A stretch of 19,982 bases of DNA from Euperipatoides rowelli (Eukaryota > Onychophora > Udeonychophora > Euonychophora > Peripatopsidae): the NCBI GenBank assembly GCA_003024985.2, contig PXIH01S0006095.1; one strand, written 5' to 3'. Shown in pieces: positions 1 through 8,107 of the stretch. Below the pieces are notes generated by a model. It was not told the origin of the DNA, searched no databases, and worked only from the letters and a program-made list of their open reading frames with translations. How positions within the stretch are numbered: the first letter of the stretch is position 1; every line of letters begins with the position of its first letter. A program made the position numbers and the translations under genes.

Positions 1-126
1 AATAAAAAAATAATAAAATTATATATACAGTAGGCCTATATATTAAAAAAAATTAGATTAGGACAAGGGACAACCTCGCTGTTGTTGTCCGACATATTTG
101 TATCTGTATAGCAATAATTGCTATCA
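1..126 (-). other. 3' flank and probable 3' UTR of LINE-A
   Basis: This stretch follows the last LINE-A stop codon, reading on the minus strand. It is A+T rich and holds no coding frame. A short hairpin lies at 68-90: GGACAAC pairs with GTTGTCC around a 9-nt loop. Some LINEs use a 3'-terminal hairpin for recognition by their own RT, so this could be the end of the element, but that role is inference. The boundary with older DNA probably lies near 50-60, where a run of A on the plus strand begins. No poly(A) tail in the minus orientation and no target-site duplication could be identified. Confidence 0.35.
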
Positions 127-459
127 TTATTGTGTCATTAGTGTATTCAGTATAATGTAAAGATACAATTTGTTTATAATCTTACATGGTTGTTTTGCAT
201 AAATCTCATCCTTAATGTTTATATATGATTTACGTATTCTAATAAAGTTTTTTGACAAATATTTATGTGGAGGAGTGTCAGTATGTATTATCACAGGAAA
301 AAACTGGAGCTCACTAAGATAATTTATAAGACCATAAAAGGAGTTTGAGGATATTACTTCAATAAAGACATCTAAATCAATTAGACCAAGTCCTCCAAGT
401 GGACGAGGATGCATTAATTTGAAACAAGAAAGTTTTTGTGGAAGATCGCCATATAGCAC
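127..459 (-). pseudogene. LINE-A ORF2 C-terminal block
   Basis: This open stretch of about 110 codons encodes the end of the LINE-A ORF2 polyprotein. Near its start it reads LMHPRPLGGLGLIDLDVF, which matches the conserved C-terminal block after the RT thumb in L1/Tx1-like ORF2 proteins (consensus K/R-P-x-x-x-GGLGL-x-x-L). It overlaps the 3' end of the upstream RT block in a different frame, so at least one frameshift lies between about 400 and 480. The apparent start is a non-ATG codon and is not a real initiation site. The frame ends at a stop at 127-129, probably the original ORF2 terminus. It is not expected to make protein. Confidence 0.65.
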
Positions 460-991
460 TTGAACATTTAGTATAGATCAAAGCTAACATCTTTTTGGTA
501 AAATAGAGATGCAGAATATAATACGAAATAATAGGAATAACAAATGAATTAATAATTTTAACTTTAATATATTTATATTTTAGCTGATTGCAAATTGGAA
601 TTATTTTATCCAAAACCTTAATGTAAATTTTGTTTTTAAGCTGAAAGCCATAAAATGGGTAAGGAATGCCCAAGAATTCAGATGGAAATGAGGTAGAGAA
701 ACCTTCAATCAATTCTTGAGAAAATATTTTAAAGGAAAAGGATTTATTGTAATTAATTATTGACACTATGATATCAGAAAAGTTATTCAACAATGATTTA
801 GCGGTTTCAAGATCATCTAATTCTTGACAAAAGATGCACAGGTCATCTAAGTAAGAAATTACTTTTATGTTTGAGTTAAAAGTTTTGTTATAAATGCCTG
901 TAACATTATTATCAATGTATTTTATCAATTGATCAATGTATATAGAAAACAATAAAGAACTTAAAGGTGAACCCTGAGTGTATTGATTTAT
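377..991 (-). pseudogene. LINE-A reverse transcriptase, motifs B to E (YLDD)
   Basis: On the minus strand the frame opens after a TGA at 992-994 and reads QGSPLSSLLFSIYIDQLI, the RT motif B (QG-x-P-L-S). About 30 residues later comes VISYLDDLCIF, the catalytic motif C with YLDD in place of the commoner YADD/FADD. A region rich in N, K and I then follows, as expected for the palm end and thumb (motifs D and E). The enzyme would prime cDNA at nicked target DNA. The segment between motif A (about 2020) and motif B is short even after removal of the LINE-B insert, which suggests a small internal deletion. The last residues run into the overlapping C-terminal block by frameshift. Confidence 0.75.
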
Positions 992-1057
992 TCAATTTAA
1001 AGGAATTCAAAATTTTTCCTCTAAATTTAAATTACAATGATTTAGTTGTAATATAAT

Positions 1058-1078
1058 TAATCAAAACCTTCGAAATTG
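1058..1078 (+). repeat. Target-site duplication, left copy, of LINE-B
   Basis: This 21-bp sequence begins TAATCAAAAC and recurs at 1996-2016 with 18 of 21 positions matching. The two copies exactly bracket the plus-strand LINE-B fragment. Both also fit the LINE-A RT frame just after motif A, as expected if the duplication came from target-primed insertion into LINE-A. The three mismatches show the insertion is old. Confidence 0.7.
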
Positions 1079-1995
1079 AAGTCTGACCACAAAATTTCAC
1101 TATAGATTCTGATAGGTGAATCTCAGGAATTAAATAGATTGTCTCAGTCCGAATTAGATGTTATTGAAAATGACTCCATACAATGTGGCATGAAGCTGAA
1201 CCCTTCTAAGACTTGTGCTTTAATTCACAATTTTTCTAAGTCAGTTTTCTCTGGATTTATGTGTTGCTGATGATTCTGATAATGTTGGTTCTGAAGGGAT
1301 CTTAGGTATTGAGATTCAAAAAGAGTTTAAATGGAACTTACATATTAAATCAATAATTAAAAAAATGTAAAAAATTTTTTTATCATTTATAAATTAAAGC
1401 GCTTAACCAATAATACTCAGTTATTAAAAAATATATATATTCTACATACATACGTCCATCATTGGAATATGCCTGTGTTGTATGGCACTCTTCTCTGTGT
1501 CTTATGTAAATGATATTGAATCTCTTCAAAAAAGAGTTTGTAGGATTATTTTTGGTCACGAATATCGGGATTATAAAAATGCATTAAGTTTATTGTGTTT
1601 AAAGCCTCTGTCTGTTCGTAGACTTGAAATAACTGAAATTTGCCAAGGAGTGTTTTTTTTTTTTTTTGAGAAAAATGTGTCATTTGCTCCAAGTAGAAGA
1701 TTTGATGTGGGTGATATTAGAACAAGGCATTCTAATAACTATCTTGTTCCCTATGTTCGCACCAAGCGATACGCTAACTCTTCAGTACCATTTTTTATTA
1801 AAGTATTGAATAACAATTAATTAAGTTACCGAATCATACTATCTTAATAATTTTTTTATTCATATTGTTTAATTTCTTAGTATCATTATCTTATGTAAGA
1901 AGGATCATATCCCTTGGGGCAAAACCTTTCATTGTACTGTAGTTTTTGATTATTTTTTTTGGTATTAATAAATATATACCTGAAATATAAATATC
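1079..1995 (+). mobile_element. LINE-B: 5'-truncated CR1/Jockey-like LINE nested in LINE-A
   Basis: This plus-strand insert of about 917 bp is bounded by a 21-bp direct repeat. Its coding trace starts just downstream of where the RT catalytic YxDD motif would be and continues through the thumb to the ORF2 end. A non-coding 3' tail of about 175 bp follows, with AATAAATATATA near the end. Extreme 5' truncation plus a long target-site duplication is the normal signature of incomplete target-primed reverse transcription. The tail has no long poly(A), which fits CR1/Jockey relatives better than L1. Stops and frameshifts show it is dead. Confidence 0.75.
1085..1820 (+). pseudogene. LINE-B RT thumb and C-terminus
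   Basis: The first part (about 1085-1270) reads, with stops, GMKLNPSKTCALIHN, the post-catalytic RT block usually written as (G/L)-x-x-x-N-x-x-K(T/S). After a broken stretch, the second part (1482-1820, about 112 codons) reads VNDIESLQKRVCRIIFGHEY and then LCLKPLSVRRLEITE, matching the I-E-x-x-Q-(K/R)-R block and the L-x-x-L-x-x-R-R block at the end of CR1/Jockey-type ORF2. A run of 15 T at about 1653-1667 encodes an unnatural phenylalanine stretch and probably marks an expansion that shifted the frame. The end reads YFPFFIKVLNN-like sequence, typical of the final residues of such ORF2s. Confidence 0.75.
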
Positions 1996-2016
1996 TAATC
2001 AAAACATTTGAAAATG
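1996..2016 (+). repeat. Target-site duplication, right copy, of LINE-B
   Basis: This is the second copy of the 21-bp direct repeat that starts at 1058, differing at three positions. On the minus strand it encodes the end of LINE-A RT motif A (the residues after ADFQQAF), so it belongs to the host element and not to the insert. Confidence 0.7.
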
Positions 2017-2279
2017 CCTGTTGAAAATCAGCAATCAACATTATACTATGTTTATCACGATTTTATTTTATATTTACTCCTACTGTTTCAGTTAAAACAT
2101 GGATGGCAGTGTGAATTAACCTGCCTTTAACAGCAAACATATTTGCACTCAATTTTTGAGGTAGAAAATTGTTTAGTTTACAAGACAAAATCATTGCAAG
2201 GATCTTATAATCAATATTTTCTATTGTTATGGGTCTTAAATTACCAATCCCCAATTGAAAGTCTTTTAATTTAAGGGCT

Positions 2280-2395
2280 GATTGTTTTTTTTTTCAATAA
2301 AAAGAAGTAAGAGTGTTCAATAAAAAACTTTGATAAATTTAAAGTAGTGAATAATTTATAAAACTTAATCAAAATTGAAAAAAAAAAAAACAATC
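2280..2395. repeat. Inverted repeat with poly(T)/poly(A) arms inside LINE-A RT
   Basis: The arm at 2280-2298 reads GATTG, ten T, CAAT. The arm at 2374-2395 is its reverse complement with thirteen A. The spacer is 75 bp and itself encodes recognisable RT linker. This may be slippage on two homopolymer runs that share flanks by chance, or a template-switch event; the sequence cannot distinguish these. Confidence 0.5.
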
Positions 2396-2734
2396 AAATC
2401 TTTTAAGTAATCTAATGGTAAAACCATCTGGTCCAGGAGGTGCATTAGGATTTAAATTATTTATAGCTAACTCAATATCATTTTGTTCAATAGCAAAATT
2501 TAAATTAGTGTCTTTCACATTATTAATTTGAAAAGAATTAATTTCGTTTGAGGAAGGGTCATAGCCCAAAAATCTTTTATAATAAAAATTTACCCATCTT
2601 ACAAGAAAATTACCCTCAACAATTGAAGATCCAGTATTTAATACTTTAATATTATGAAAAACAGAATTACCATAAATTCTATAAGAAGTTTTAGAAACAA
2701 TATTTTCTTAATCTTTATTAAATTATTCAGATAC

Positions 2735-2968
2735 TTAAACCCTATTCAATTTTTTTTTTTTTAATTCAAGTTCTTTTAACTGCTGTTTGAGGGAAAAATA
2801 TAAGGTTGATGAAATCTTGTCTTTAGATTCCAATTGGTTAACAAAATTTTCTAAGGGTATTGTTTTATCATTAAGATTAGTAATAAATTTAAAATTATGC
2901 TTGTTAAGAACTTTAAGGAAGGACTTTTTGAAAAAAAATCCTATCATTCACTTGTAAATCTTTGACCT
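2735..2968 (-). pseudogene. LINE-A ORF2 linker between endonuclease and RT
   Basis: This lysine-, leucine- and asparagine-rich segment is in the same frame as the endonuclease and RT blocks on either side, separated from them by single stop codons. It reads FKKSFLKVLNKHNFKFITNL and later LYFSLKQQLKELELKKKKL. The last part looks helical and strongly basic, as is usual for the poorly conserved linker of L1/Tx1-like ORF2 proteins. No catalytic motif is expected here. It has value mainly in showing that ORF2 was once one continuous frame. Confidence 0.55.
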
Positions 2969-3745
2969 TCATAAGAAAGGATAATATATTGTATATAATG
3001 TATTAAAAAAAGCAACATCAAAAGACAAAAGAGGATGAACTATTATATGAGATTTACCCAGAATAACTGAACCAATCATAGAATCAAGTTGAAAATTAAG
3101 ATCTATTTTAAGAGAACAATGGTCGAAAAAAGAATTAAAAGGAATAGAAAATTTAATATCATTGATTATATTTTTAGAAATGAAAACATAATTTATCTTA
3201 TTAGAAGAAGTGGGAGTTGTTCTTGTAGGTTTATAAAACTGATTAGTGAATAAAGAAACATCAATGATTTGGTTTTTATCCAAAAATCCTTTAAAAACAG
3301 GTAATAAATTAATATTGTTAGTGTTAAGATCAGAACAAATAATAAAACTACCACCAATATAATTTACTTTTTCTATAATATTACCCAGGGTAAGTATGTT
3401 TTGTTTTAGATAATTTGGTGCATATTAATTAATGATAATTATCCTAGTATTTAAAATCAAAGCATCAATAATCAAACATCTAGCATTATTAAGAACAATT
3501 TTACAATTTTGATAAGGCAAAGACTTTGATATCAATATTATTACCCCTTGTGATGAAATCACATTTCTATCTTCAAACAAAATAAAATCTTTTGAAAATG
3601 GAGATAAGTCTATATTAGTGTTCTTTTTAAACTTTGTCTCTTGGATACAAACCACTTGGCGTTGATTTCTATTAACATAATTTTCAACCCTAACTCTCTT
3701 ATTGTAGGAGTTCATACCTTGAGCATTAAAGCTAAAAATCCACAA
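2969..3745 (-). pseudogene. LINE-A ORF2 APE-type endonuclease domain
   Basis: This is the N-terminal nuclease of ORF2, which nicks target DNA to start reverse transcription. In order on the minus strand it shows FNAQGMNSYNKR (motif I, the catalytic Asn region), VVCIQETKF (the metal-binding Glu in QET), and NxYAPN (motif III, interrupted by a TAA at 3425-3427). Next come FIICSDLNT (the G-D-F-N block, here S-D-L-N), NKINYVFIS (the R/K-I-D-Y-x-x-x-S block) and FFDHCSLKID (the terminal S-D-H block with Ser changed to Phe). About 258 codons is a normal size for the domain. The frame is intact apart from the single internal stop. Loss of the Gly and Phe in GDFN and of the Ser before DH, together with the stop, indicates inactivity. 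Confidence 0.85.
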
Positions 3746-3840
3746 ACCGTTATAATTTTATCTTTTTAACAATATTTTTAGATGGAGAAATAATTTTTTT
3801 CTATTCTTTTTGACGAATATATTATTGTCCCCAGATTTCT

Positions 3841-4708
3841 TTACTGCTGAAATAATTTTAGGAATACCTGAAGAAACAAATTATTATTTTGTTGAATATT
3901 CAATTGAGAGTCTATGATTGACGTTGATGGAATTAATATATGACTTGAATCTAAGTTTTGTTCACCAAGATCATGTGAAGTCAACAAATCACTCAATAAA
4001 CCATTATCCTGACACAAACTATTAGATTGTGAAAAGGACTTACATTTGACACAATAAATATTTGCACAATCCTTTGCCAAATGGCCATGAAGTTTACATT
4101 TAAAGCATATAATTCTCTATTTTTAATGAATATCCATCCATAGTTCATATTTGACTTTTTAATGAAGTAAGGTATATTTTGTATAGTAATATTATCAGAA
4201 AGTCTTAATTCAATATAATATGAAAATGCATCTATTGATAAATTGTCAACAATTATTTTAGTAAAATTAATATCTTTATTGTACTGCAGTAGTTGCTCAA
4301 AACATCCTTTAAAGAATCCTTGACACTGTTAACAGTAATCCTAGTGATTTTTAAATCAACTGTATGGTGCTCTTCCAAATCTTCTGAAAAAACTACATTA
4401 TTAAAATCATGCTTTATAAACTTTTCTCGAAAATCATTAGAAATATCAGAGGACTTAAACAATATAAATTGTACTCTCTTATTTTGCAGCAGTGCCACAT
4501 TAATAGTTTTGTCTTCAAAACCGTGATCTGTTAAGATGTCAATCAGTTTAGCTTCATTTTAAACTTAATGATTTTATAAAAACTGTCCACTATGATCAAA
4601 ACAACGGTACCATTTTCTTCTAAAGCAGAGACACAATAGTATTTTTTAGGAATCAAAGTTTTTTTCAATTTGATCATTACTAGATTCTAATTCCATAACT
4701 AAATACAT
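3841..4708 (-). pseudogene. LINE-A ORF1, RNA-binding gag-like protein with zinc knuckles
   Basis: The probable start is the ATG at 4708-4706. The N-terminal half reads KYYCVSALEENGTVVLII and, after frame breaks, VALLQNKRVQFILFKSSDIS and VDLKITRITVNSV, an alternating beta pattern resembling the RRM-like fold of Tx1/Nimb-type ORF1 proteins. Then SYYIELRLSDNITIQNIPYF leads into a canonical CCHC knuckle, CFKCKLHGHLAKDC (CX2CX4HX4C). A second module with identical spacing follows but has Gln in place of the histidine (CVKCKSFSQSNSLC). Such proteins coat element RNA. There are at least three frameshifts or stops (near 4650, 4565 and 4105) and no continuous protein is possible. The C-terminal tail is S/N/Q-rich and ends at a stop at 3841. 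Confidence 0.75.
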
Positions 4709-4724
4709 ATTACTTATTTTTTAA

Positions 4725-6232
4725 TTCTCAAACAATGAAACGCCACCAATCAAACAAAACAACATTACCATTCCTTAAAATGCGTTGTAATGGGGACAAC
4801 AATTTTAATTTATTACATCTTTCTATGTGATTCAACTTTTTAAAACCAATAATTTTTTTAGTCATTTTCCTAAAGGTTTTTTCTAATCTAATTTTTTTTT
4901 TTTATTATGTAATTGGAATATGACGGACCCATAATCAATGATGGGTTGTAAATATGTTGTATAAATTATTTGGAAGAGTTCGGGAGTGATAATATTTGAT
5001 GTTATGTTTAATAAAGCCAAATTTACCATTAATAAAGTTGCATATGGAATTTAAATGAGTATCACAGTTATATTTTTCATCAATGTGACTCCTAAATCTT
5101 TTTTAAATTTAACAGATTTTATTAAAACATTATTTATATAAAAGCTATTTCGTGGTTATTTTTACCCAGATGCATAATAGATGTTTTACAGTCATTAATG
5201 ATTAGACCTTTTAAATTGCAGTCATTTATGAACTCATCTAGATTGTTTTGCATGACACTATTATTATTTTTAATATCTACTTTCCAAAATATTTTTATGT
5301 CAGCATAAATAATTAAATAATTGCTGTGCATAACAGCTATATCTCTTATGACAAGGCACCACCTTGGGGAATACCAGAATTAATTAGTTTATATTTTGAT
5401 CTTTTTCCGTTTATTTCAATTGCTACATATCTTTCATTTAAATAATTCATTATTAACATGGTTAAATAATTAGGAAAATTACCCTTATATAGACTGTCAT
5501 AGATAACTTTGTTTAATTGTGTCATACGCTGATTTAAGGTCTATGTAAATAATATCTATGGGAATGTTGTTACCAATACATTATAATATTTCATAATTCT
5601 ATTTAAATTAGTGATAGTAGATTTATGTTTTAGATAACCATGTATGTTATCTGGGAAGAAATCATATATTATGCAGTCTTATTCTATTTAGTAAAATCCT
5701 TTCAACAATTTTTGATAAATTTAGAAGCATGGTTATAGGTCTGTAATTATTTAAGCAATTTTTGTTTCCTTTTTTAAAAATAGGAATGATAAGACCTAAT
5801 TTTCAACATAAGGGAAAAATACTCGAAATGAAAGCAAAGTTAGTGATTTTTACAATTAACTCGGTGAAAAAGTTTGGACATGACTTAATAAAATAATAAG
5901 GTAAATTATCTAATTTTGTGGTGTGAATATTTTTGAGTTGCTTTATAATATTAATAATTTCAAATTTTTTAGTGAACCAAATTGGTTCAAGATTAGGGTA
6001 TTAGTGAAACTTATTGAGGTAGATGTCACATTGAACCTGGTGTAATGATCTAAGAATAGTTTACTGATCTCATCAGAGTAACTTGTATTTGAGATCTTAA
6101 TTTCTTTTATTATATTTATTGGTTTATTACCTTTTATTGTTTTAAACAAATTCATTTTGTTATCACTATTAAACATTTCAAATTCATACATTCTTCTATT
6201 TTGTCTTATAATATCACTTAAACCATTTCTAT
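4725..6232 (-). mobile_element. LINE-C: truncated CR1/Jockey-type LINE, RT region only
   Basis: Minus-strand RT remains run from a pre-RT linker (6220) to the ORF2 C-terminus (4730). No endonuclease or ORF1 is present upstream: the next sequence is a copia LTR stub ending at 6262. On the 3' side the coding trace ends against the LINE-A ORF1 start with no recognisable 3' UTR. Both ends are therefore cut, either by 5' truncation on arrival or by later insertions of copia and LINE-A. Confidence 0.75.
4725..6232 (-). pseudogene. LINE-C reverse transcriptase, broken
   Basis: In order on the minus strand: a linker with NKMNLFKTIKGNKPINIIK and EISKLFLDHYTRFN (about 6140-6030); LGLIIPIFKKGNKN followed by NYRPITMLLNLSKIVERIL (motifs 1-2, about 5810-5690); KHKSTITNLNRIM (motif 2a); DIIYIDLKSAYDTI (motif A with its Asp); GIPQGGALS (motif B, about 5380-5350); IIYADIKIF (motif C, YADI instead of YADD); LKGLIINDCKTSIMHLGKN (motif D/E); KDLGVT; PIIDYGSVIF; and RLEKTFRKMTKKIIGFKKL with LKLLSPLQRILR (C-terminal block). 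The second catalytic Asp of YxDD is replaced by Ile, and several frameshifts and stops occur. Motifs match CR1/Jockey/L2-type RTs. The deletion between motifs B and C removes most of the expected spacer. Confidence 0.8.
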
Positions 6233-6262
6233 ATAGTTGCTTGTATCATATTGACTTTAACA
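6233..6262 (-). repeat. Copia 3' LTR stub, first 30 bp only
   Basis: On the minus strand this starts TGTTAAAGTCAATATGATAC, immediately after a polypurine tract. It agrees with the start of the LTR at 14481 at 28 of 30 positions, then similarity stops abruptly and LINE-C sequence begins. The start TGTT and the adjacent tract identify it as the inner edge of a 3' LTR; the remaining 210 bp have been lost. Confidence 0.75.
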
Positions 6263-6274
6263 CTCCCCCCTCAA
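6263..6274 (-). other. Copia polypurine tract
   Basis: On the minus strand the sequence reads TTGAGGGGGGAG directly before the LTR start TGTT. A purine run abutting the 3' LTR is where plus-strand DNA synthesis is primed in LTR retrotransposons. Position and orientation agree with the pol genes to its right. Confidence 0.75.
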
Positions 6275-6362
6275 TGTGTTTCATGTTCATCAAGAACCAT
6301 GCCTATACTTTTGATATGATTTATAAAAGTTGTATGAGGCAAAGGTTTAGTGAACAAGTCTG

Positions 6363-6800
6363 CTATTTGGGTGTTCGTAGGTTGCATTGAAGGCTTACCC
6401 AACCTTTGTCCATGTAGTCCCTCAAAAAGTAGTACTTGAGGTTTATGTGTTTGGTACGGTTAGATAATTTTTGGGATTCAGCCATCTTTATGCTGCCCAT
6501 GCTGTCGGTATGTAGGACAGTAGGTAGAACTTGCTTTACGTTTAGATCTTCCAACAGTTTTTGCAGCCATATCAGTTCCTGAACGCAGTGGGTCATGGCC
6601 ACATACTCTGCCTCAGCTGTGGAAAGAGCAATACAAGATTGCTTCTTTGTCTTCCAGGAGACCGCTCCGGATTTCAGGAAGTGGATTTGTCCTGAGGTTG
6701 ACTTCCTGGTGTTGAGGTCCCCCCTACCCCCAGTCGACATCACAGAATGAGAATAAAGTCATGTGAGTACTACCCTCTAATGTAAGAAAATAGTTAATGC
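6363..6800 (-). pseudogene. Copia RNase H domain
   Basis: This C-terminal part of copia pol degrades the RNA strand of RNA:DNA hybrids during reverse transcription. The minus-strand frame reads GDLNTRKSTSGQIHFLKSGA, then VSWKTKKQSCIALSTAEAEY, HTDSMGSIKMAESQ and NRTKHINLKYYFLRDY. These are the hallmark blocks of Ty1/copia RNase H: the STSG strand, the catalytic Glu in STAEAEY, the Asp in (H/D)-x-D-N/S, and the RTKHI helix. The first catalytic Asp lies just upstream in another frame (DVDWG-like at about 6740), so a frameshift separates it. The long open stretch (6363-6743) is well preserved, suggesting this copia copy is younger than the LINE pieces on its left. It is followed by about 90 bp, the polypurine tract and the LTR stub. 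Confidence 0.85.
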
Positions 6801-6907
6801 TTCCCTTCAGGTATCTGAGTACTCTTTTTGTTCTATTCCAATCTGACTGTAGGTTCTGTCAAGCCTCGACACAAGTCCCAAATAAATTAAGCTTCCTACC
6901 ACCATCT

Positions 6908-7790
6908 CTAAGGTTTAATTAGGGTCCACTTTGGACTTGTACTACAATATGACCCTTTCAGGAAACCTGGCTCCATTGGGGTGTTTGTGGGATAACAATC
7001 ATCGGGTAGATATTGCTTAATTAATTTTTGTATCTTTGGTTTCTGGTGAATGTCAAAACATGAAAGTTCATGATTATATTCCATAACTATTCCCAAGTAG
7101 CACCTTGCGTGACCTAGGTCCTTGAAAGATCAAGTTGAACAATTGTGTCATCGATAGATTTTTTATCTGGGCTCACCAATAATAGATCATCCACATGGAT
7201 TATAAAAAATGTAGTTCTGTTCATATATATATATAGACATTGATCTGCCTTGCTGGGGTGATACCCGCAATTCGTTAAAGAAGTATGTATTTTTAGGTGC
7301 CGTATCCTGGCGACCTGCTTCAGACCATAAATGGATTTGTGCAGTAATAATGTACTTGTCAGATCTTGCCAAGGTCCAGGGGGCCCCTTCATCTACACAA
7401 CCTCATCCATCTCACCGTAGAGAATGCGGAGCTTATATCACAGTGTCGGGTCTTTAGTCTCTGGTTTCCCGCGATACATAATAGAGTGTGGAATGTTTCA
7501 TGGGGCACTACTGGTGCGTAGGTCTGGTCGTAATCTTCCGAATACCTGGTGTCACCCCTTTGCTACCAAACATGCTTTCAGTTTGACTATTTTTCCTTGG
7601 TGATTCCTTTTAATGTTGTATGTCCAGCAACAATCAATAGGTTTTACATCAGGTGGAGGCTGTCCAATTGATCAAACTTTGTTCTCTTCCATGGCCTACA
7701 TTTCTTCGTGCATAACCTCAGTCCACAGTTCAATCTCATGTTCAGGCAGTTTTAGTACGTCATTCCAGTTTTCCGGCTCCTCTATTACTT
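6908..7790 (-). pseudogene. Copia reverse transcriptase, broken into three frames
   Basis: Reading on minus: PENWNDVLKLPEHEIELW and MHEEMxAMEENKVW (about 7790-7680) form the conserved copia RT entry; LVAKGxHQ and QTYAPVVPHETFHTL (about 7590-7500) cover the K-A-R-L-V-A-K-G block. Then the domain with KSIYGLKQVARI, ADQCLYIYM and FFIIHVDDLLLVS (7392-7114) supplies the catalytic VDD motif. After a frameshift, LGIVMEYNHELSCFDIHQ and TNTPMEPG (7096-6908) complete the palm and thumb. Order and motifs match Ty1/copia RVT_2. SIYGLKQ followed by a drift from the usual APR-x-W, plus several stops and frameshifts, show it is inactive. The apparent starts at 7392 and 7096 are arbitrary. Confidence 0.85.
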
Positions 7791-7899
7791 GATAAATGTT
7801 ACTCTTATTTTTTTGTTCATCTTCCTTTCCTAGGTCTATATCTGTGTAACTTATGTAAGGGACTTTTTATCGTTTTCATTTTGTACCCTGTTTTGATTG

Positions 7900-8093
7900 C
7901 TTGGCAGAAGAACTCTTCTCTATTAGGTCCATTGATTGTGCATTTTCAGTCTTGAATTCAATATTGTATCCCACTCTCAATAGCTGTCCGACAGATAGAA
8001 TGTTTTGCTTTGTTCTAGTTACTATGTGAACAGCGCTCAAATTAAGCAGTATCACATCACATTTTGCTCTACAATTTAGCCAATTTGCTAAAC
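7900..8093 (-). pseudogene. Copia protease / pre-integrase edge
   Basis: On the minus strand this reads AKCDVILLNLSAVHIVTRTK and then QNILSVGQLLRVGYNIEFKT, the region just after the protease in copia polyproteins, usually written L-x-x-V-L-x-V-P-x-L-x-x-N-L-L-S-V-G-Q-L. It should be followed by the pre-integrase zinc motif and integrase, but the frame ends at a stop and RT-entry sequence begins about 100 bp later. That gap marks a large internal deletion. The upstream active-site half of the protease is not adjacent; a fitting candidate lies at 13919-14143. Confidence 0.75.
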
Positions 8094-8107
8094 AATAATT
8101 CTTTTAA

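Larger units (their letters stand above)
1996..2716 (-). pseudogene. LINE-A reverse transcriptase, motifs 0 to A
   Basis: Read in one continuous minus-strand frame, this begins with YRIYGNSVFHNIKVLNTG-like sequence, then LNPNAPPGPDGFTIRLLKRF (RT motif 0/1, P-G-P-D-G). LRPITIENIDYKILAMIL follows (motif 2, R-P-I-T/S), then a K-G-R block near VKGRLIHTAIHVL (motif 2a). It ends in IMLIADFQQAF, motif A, whose first catalytic aspartate is present but whose later F-D/S context is cut by LINE-B. At least four in-frame stops break the frame (around 2369, 2330, 2296 and at 2063-2065) but no net frameshift was found. It is the 5' half of the same RT domain as the block at 377-991. Confidence 0.8.
61..4720 (-). 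mobile_element. LINE-A: decayed non-LTR retrotransposon, two ORFs, interrupted by LINE-B
   Basis: Read 5' to 3' on the minus strand, this interval holds an ORF1 with zinc knuckles (4708-3841) and an ORF2 with endonuclease (3745-2972), linker, and RT motifs (about 2700-377). A C-terminal block with a PLGGLGLIDL motif follows, and then a short 3' UTR. Gag-like ORF1 plus APE-type endonuclease plus RT is the standard two-ORF LINE plan; the C-terminal motif fits the L1/Tx1 side of the tree better than CR1. The element is interrupted at 1079-1995 by LINE-B. From 3745 to 1996 the ORF2 frame stays constant and is broken only by stop codons. LINE-C coding sequence abuts the 5' end, so LINE-A may have inserted into LINE-C. 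Confidence 0.8.

Noticed and set aside
4293-4526. Plus-strand open frame of 77 codons
   Set aside because: Antisense shadow of LINE-A ORF1.
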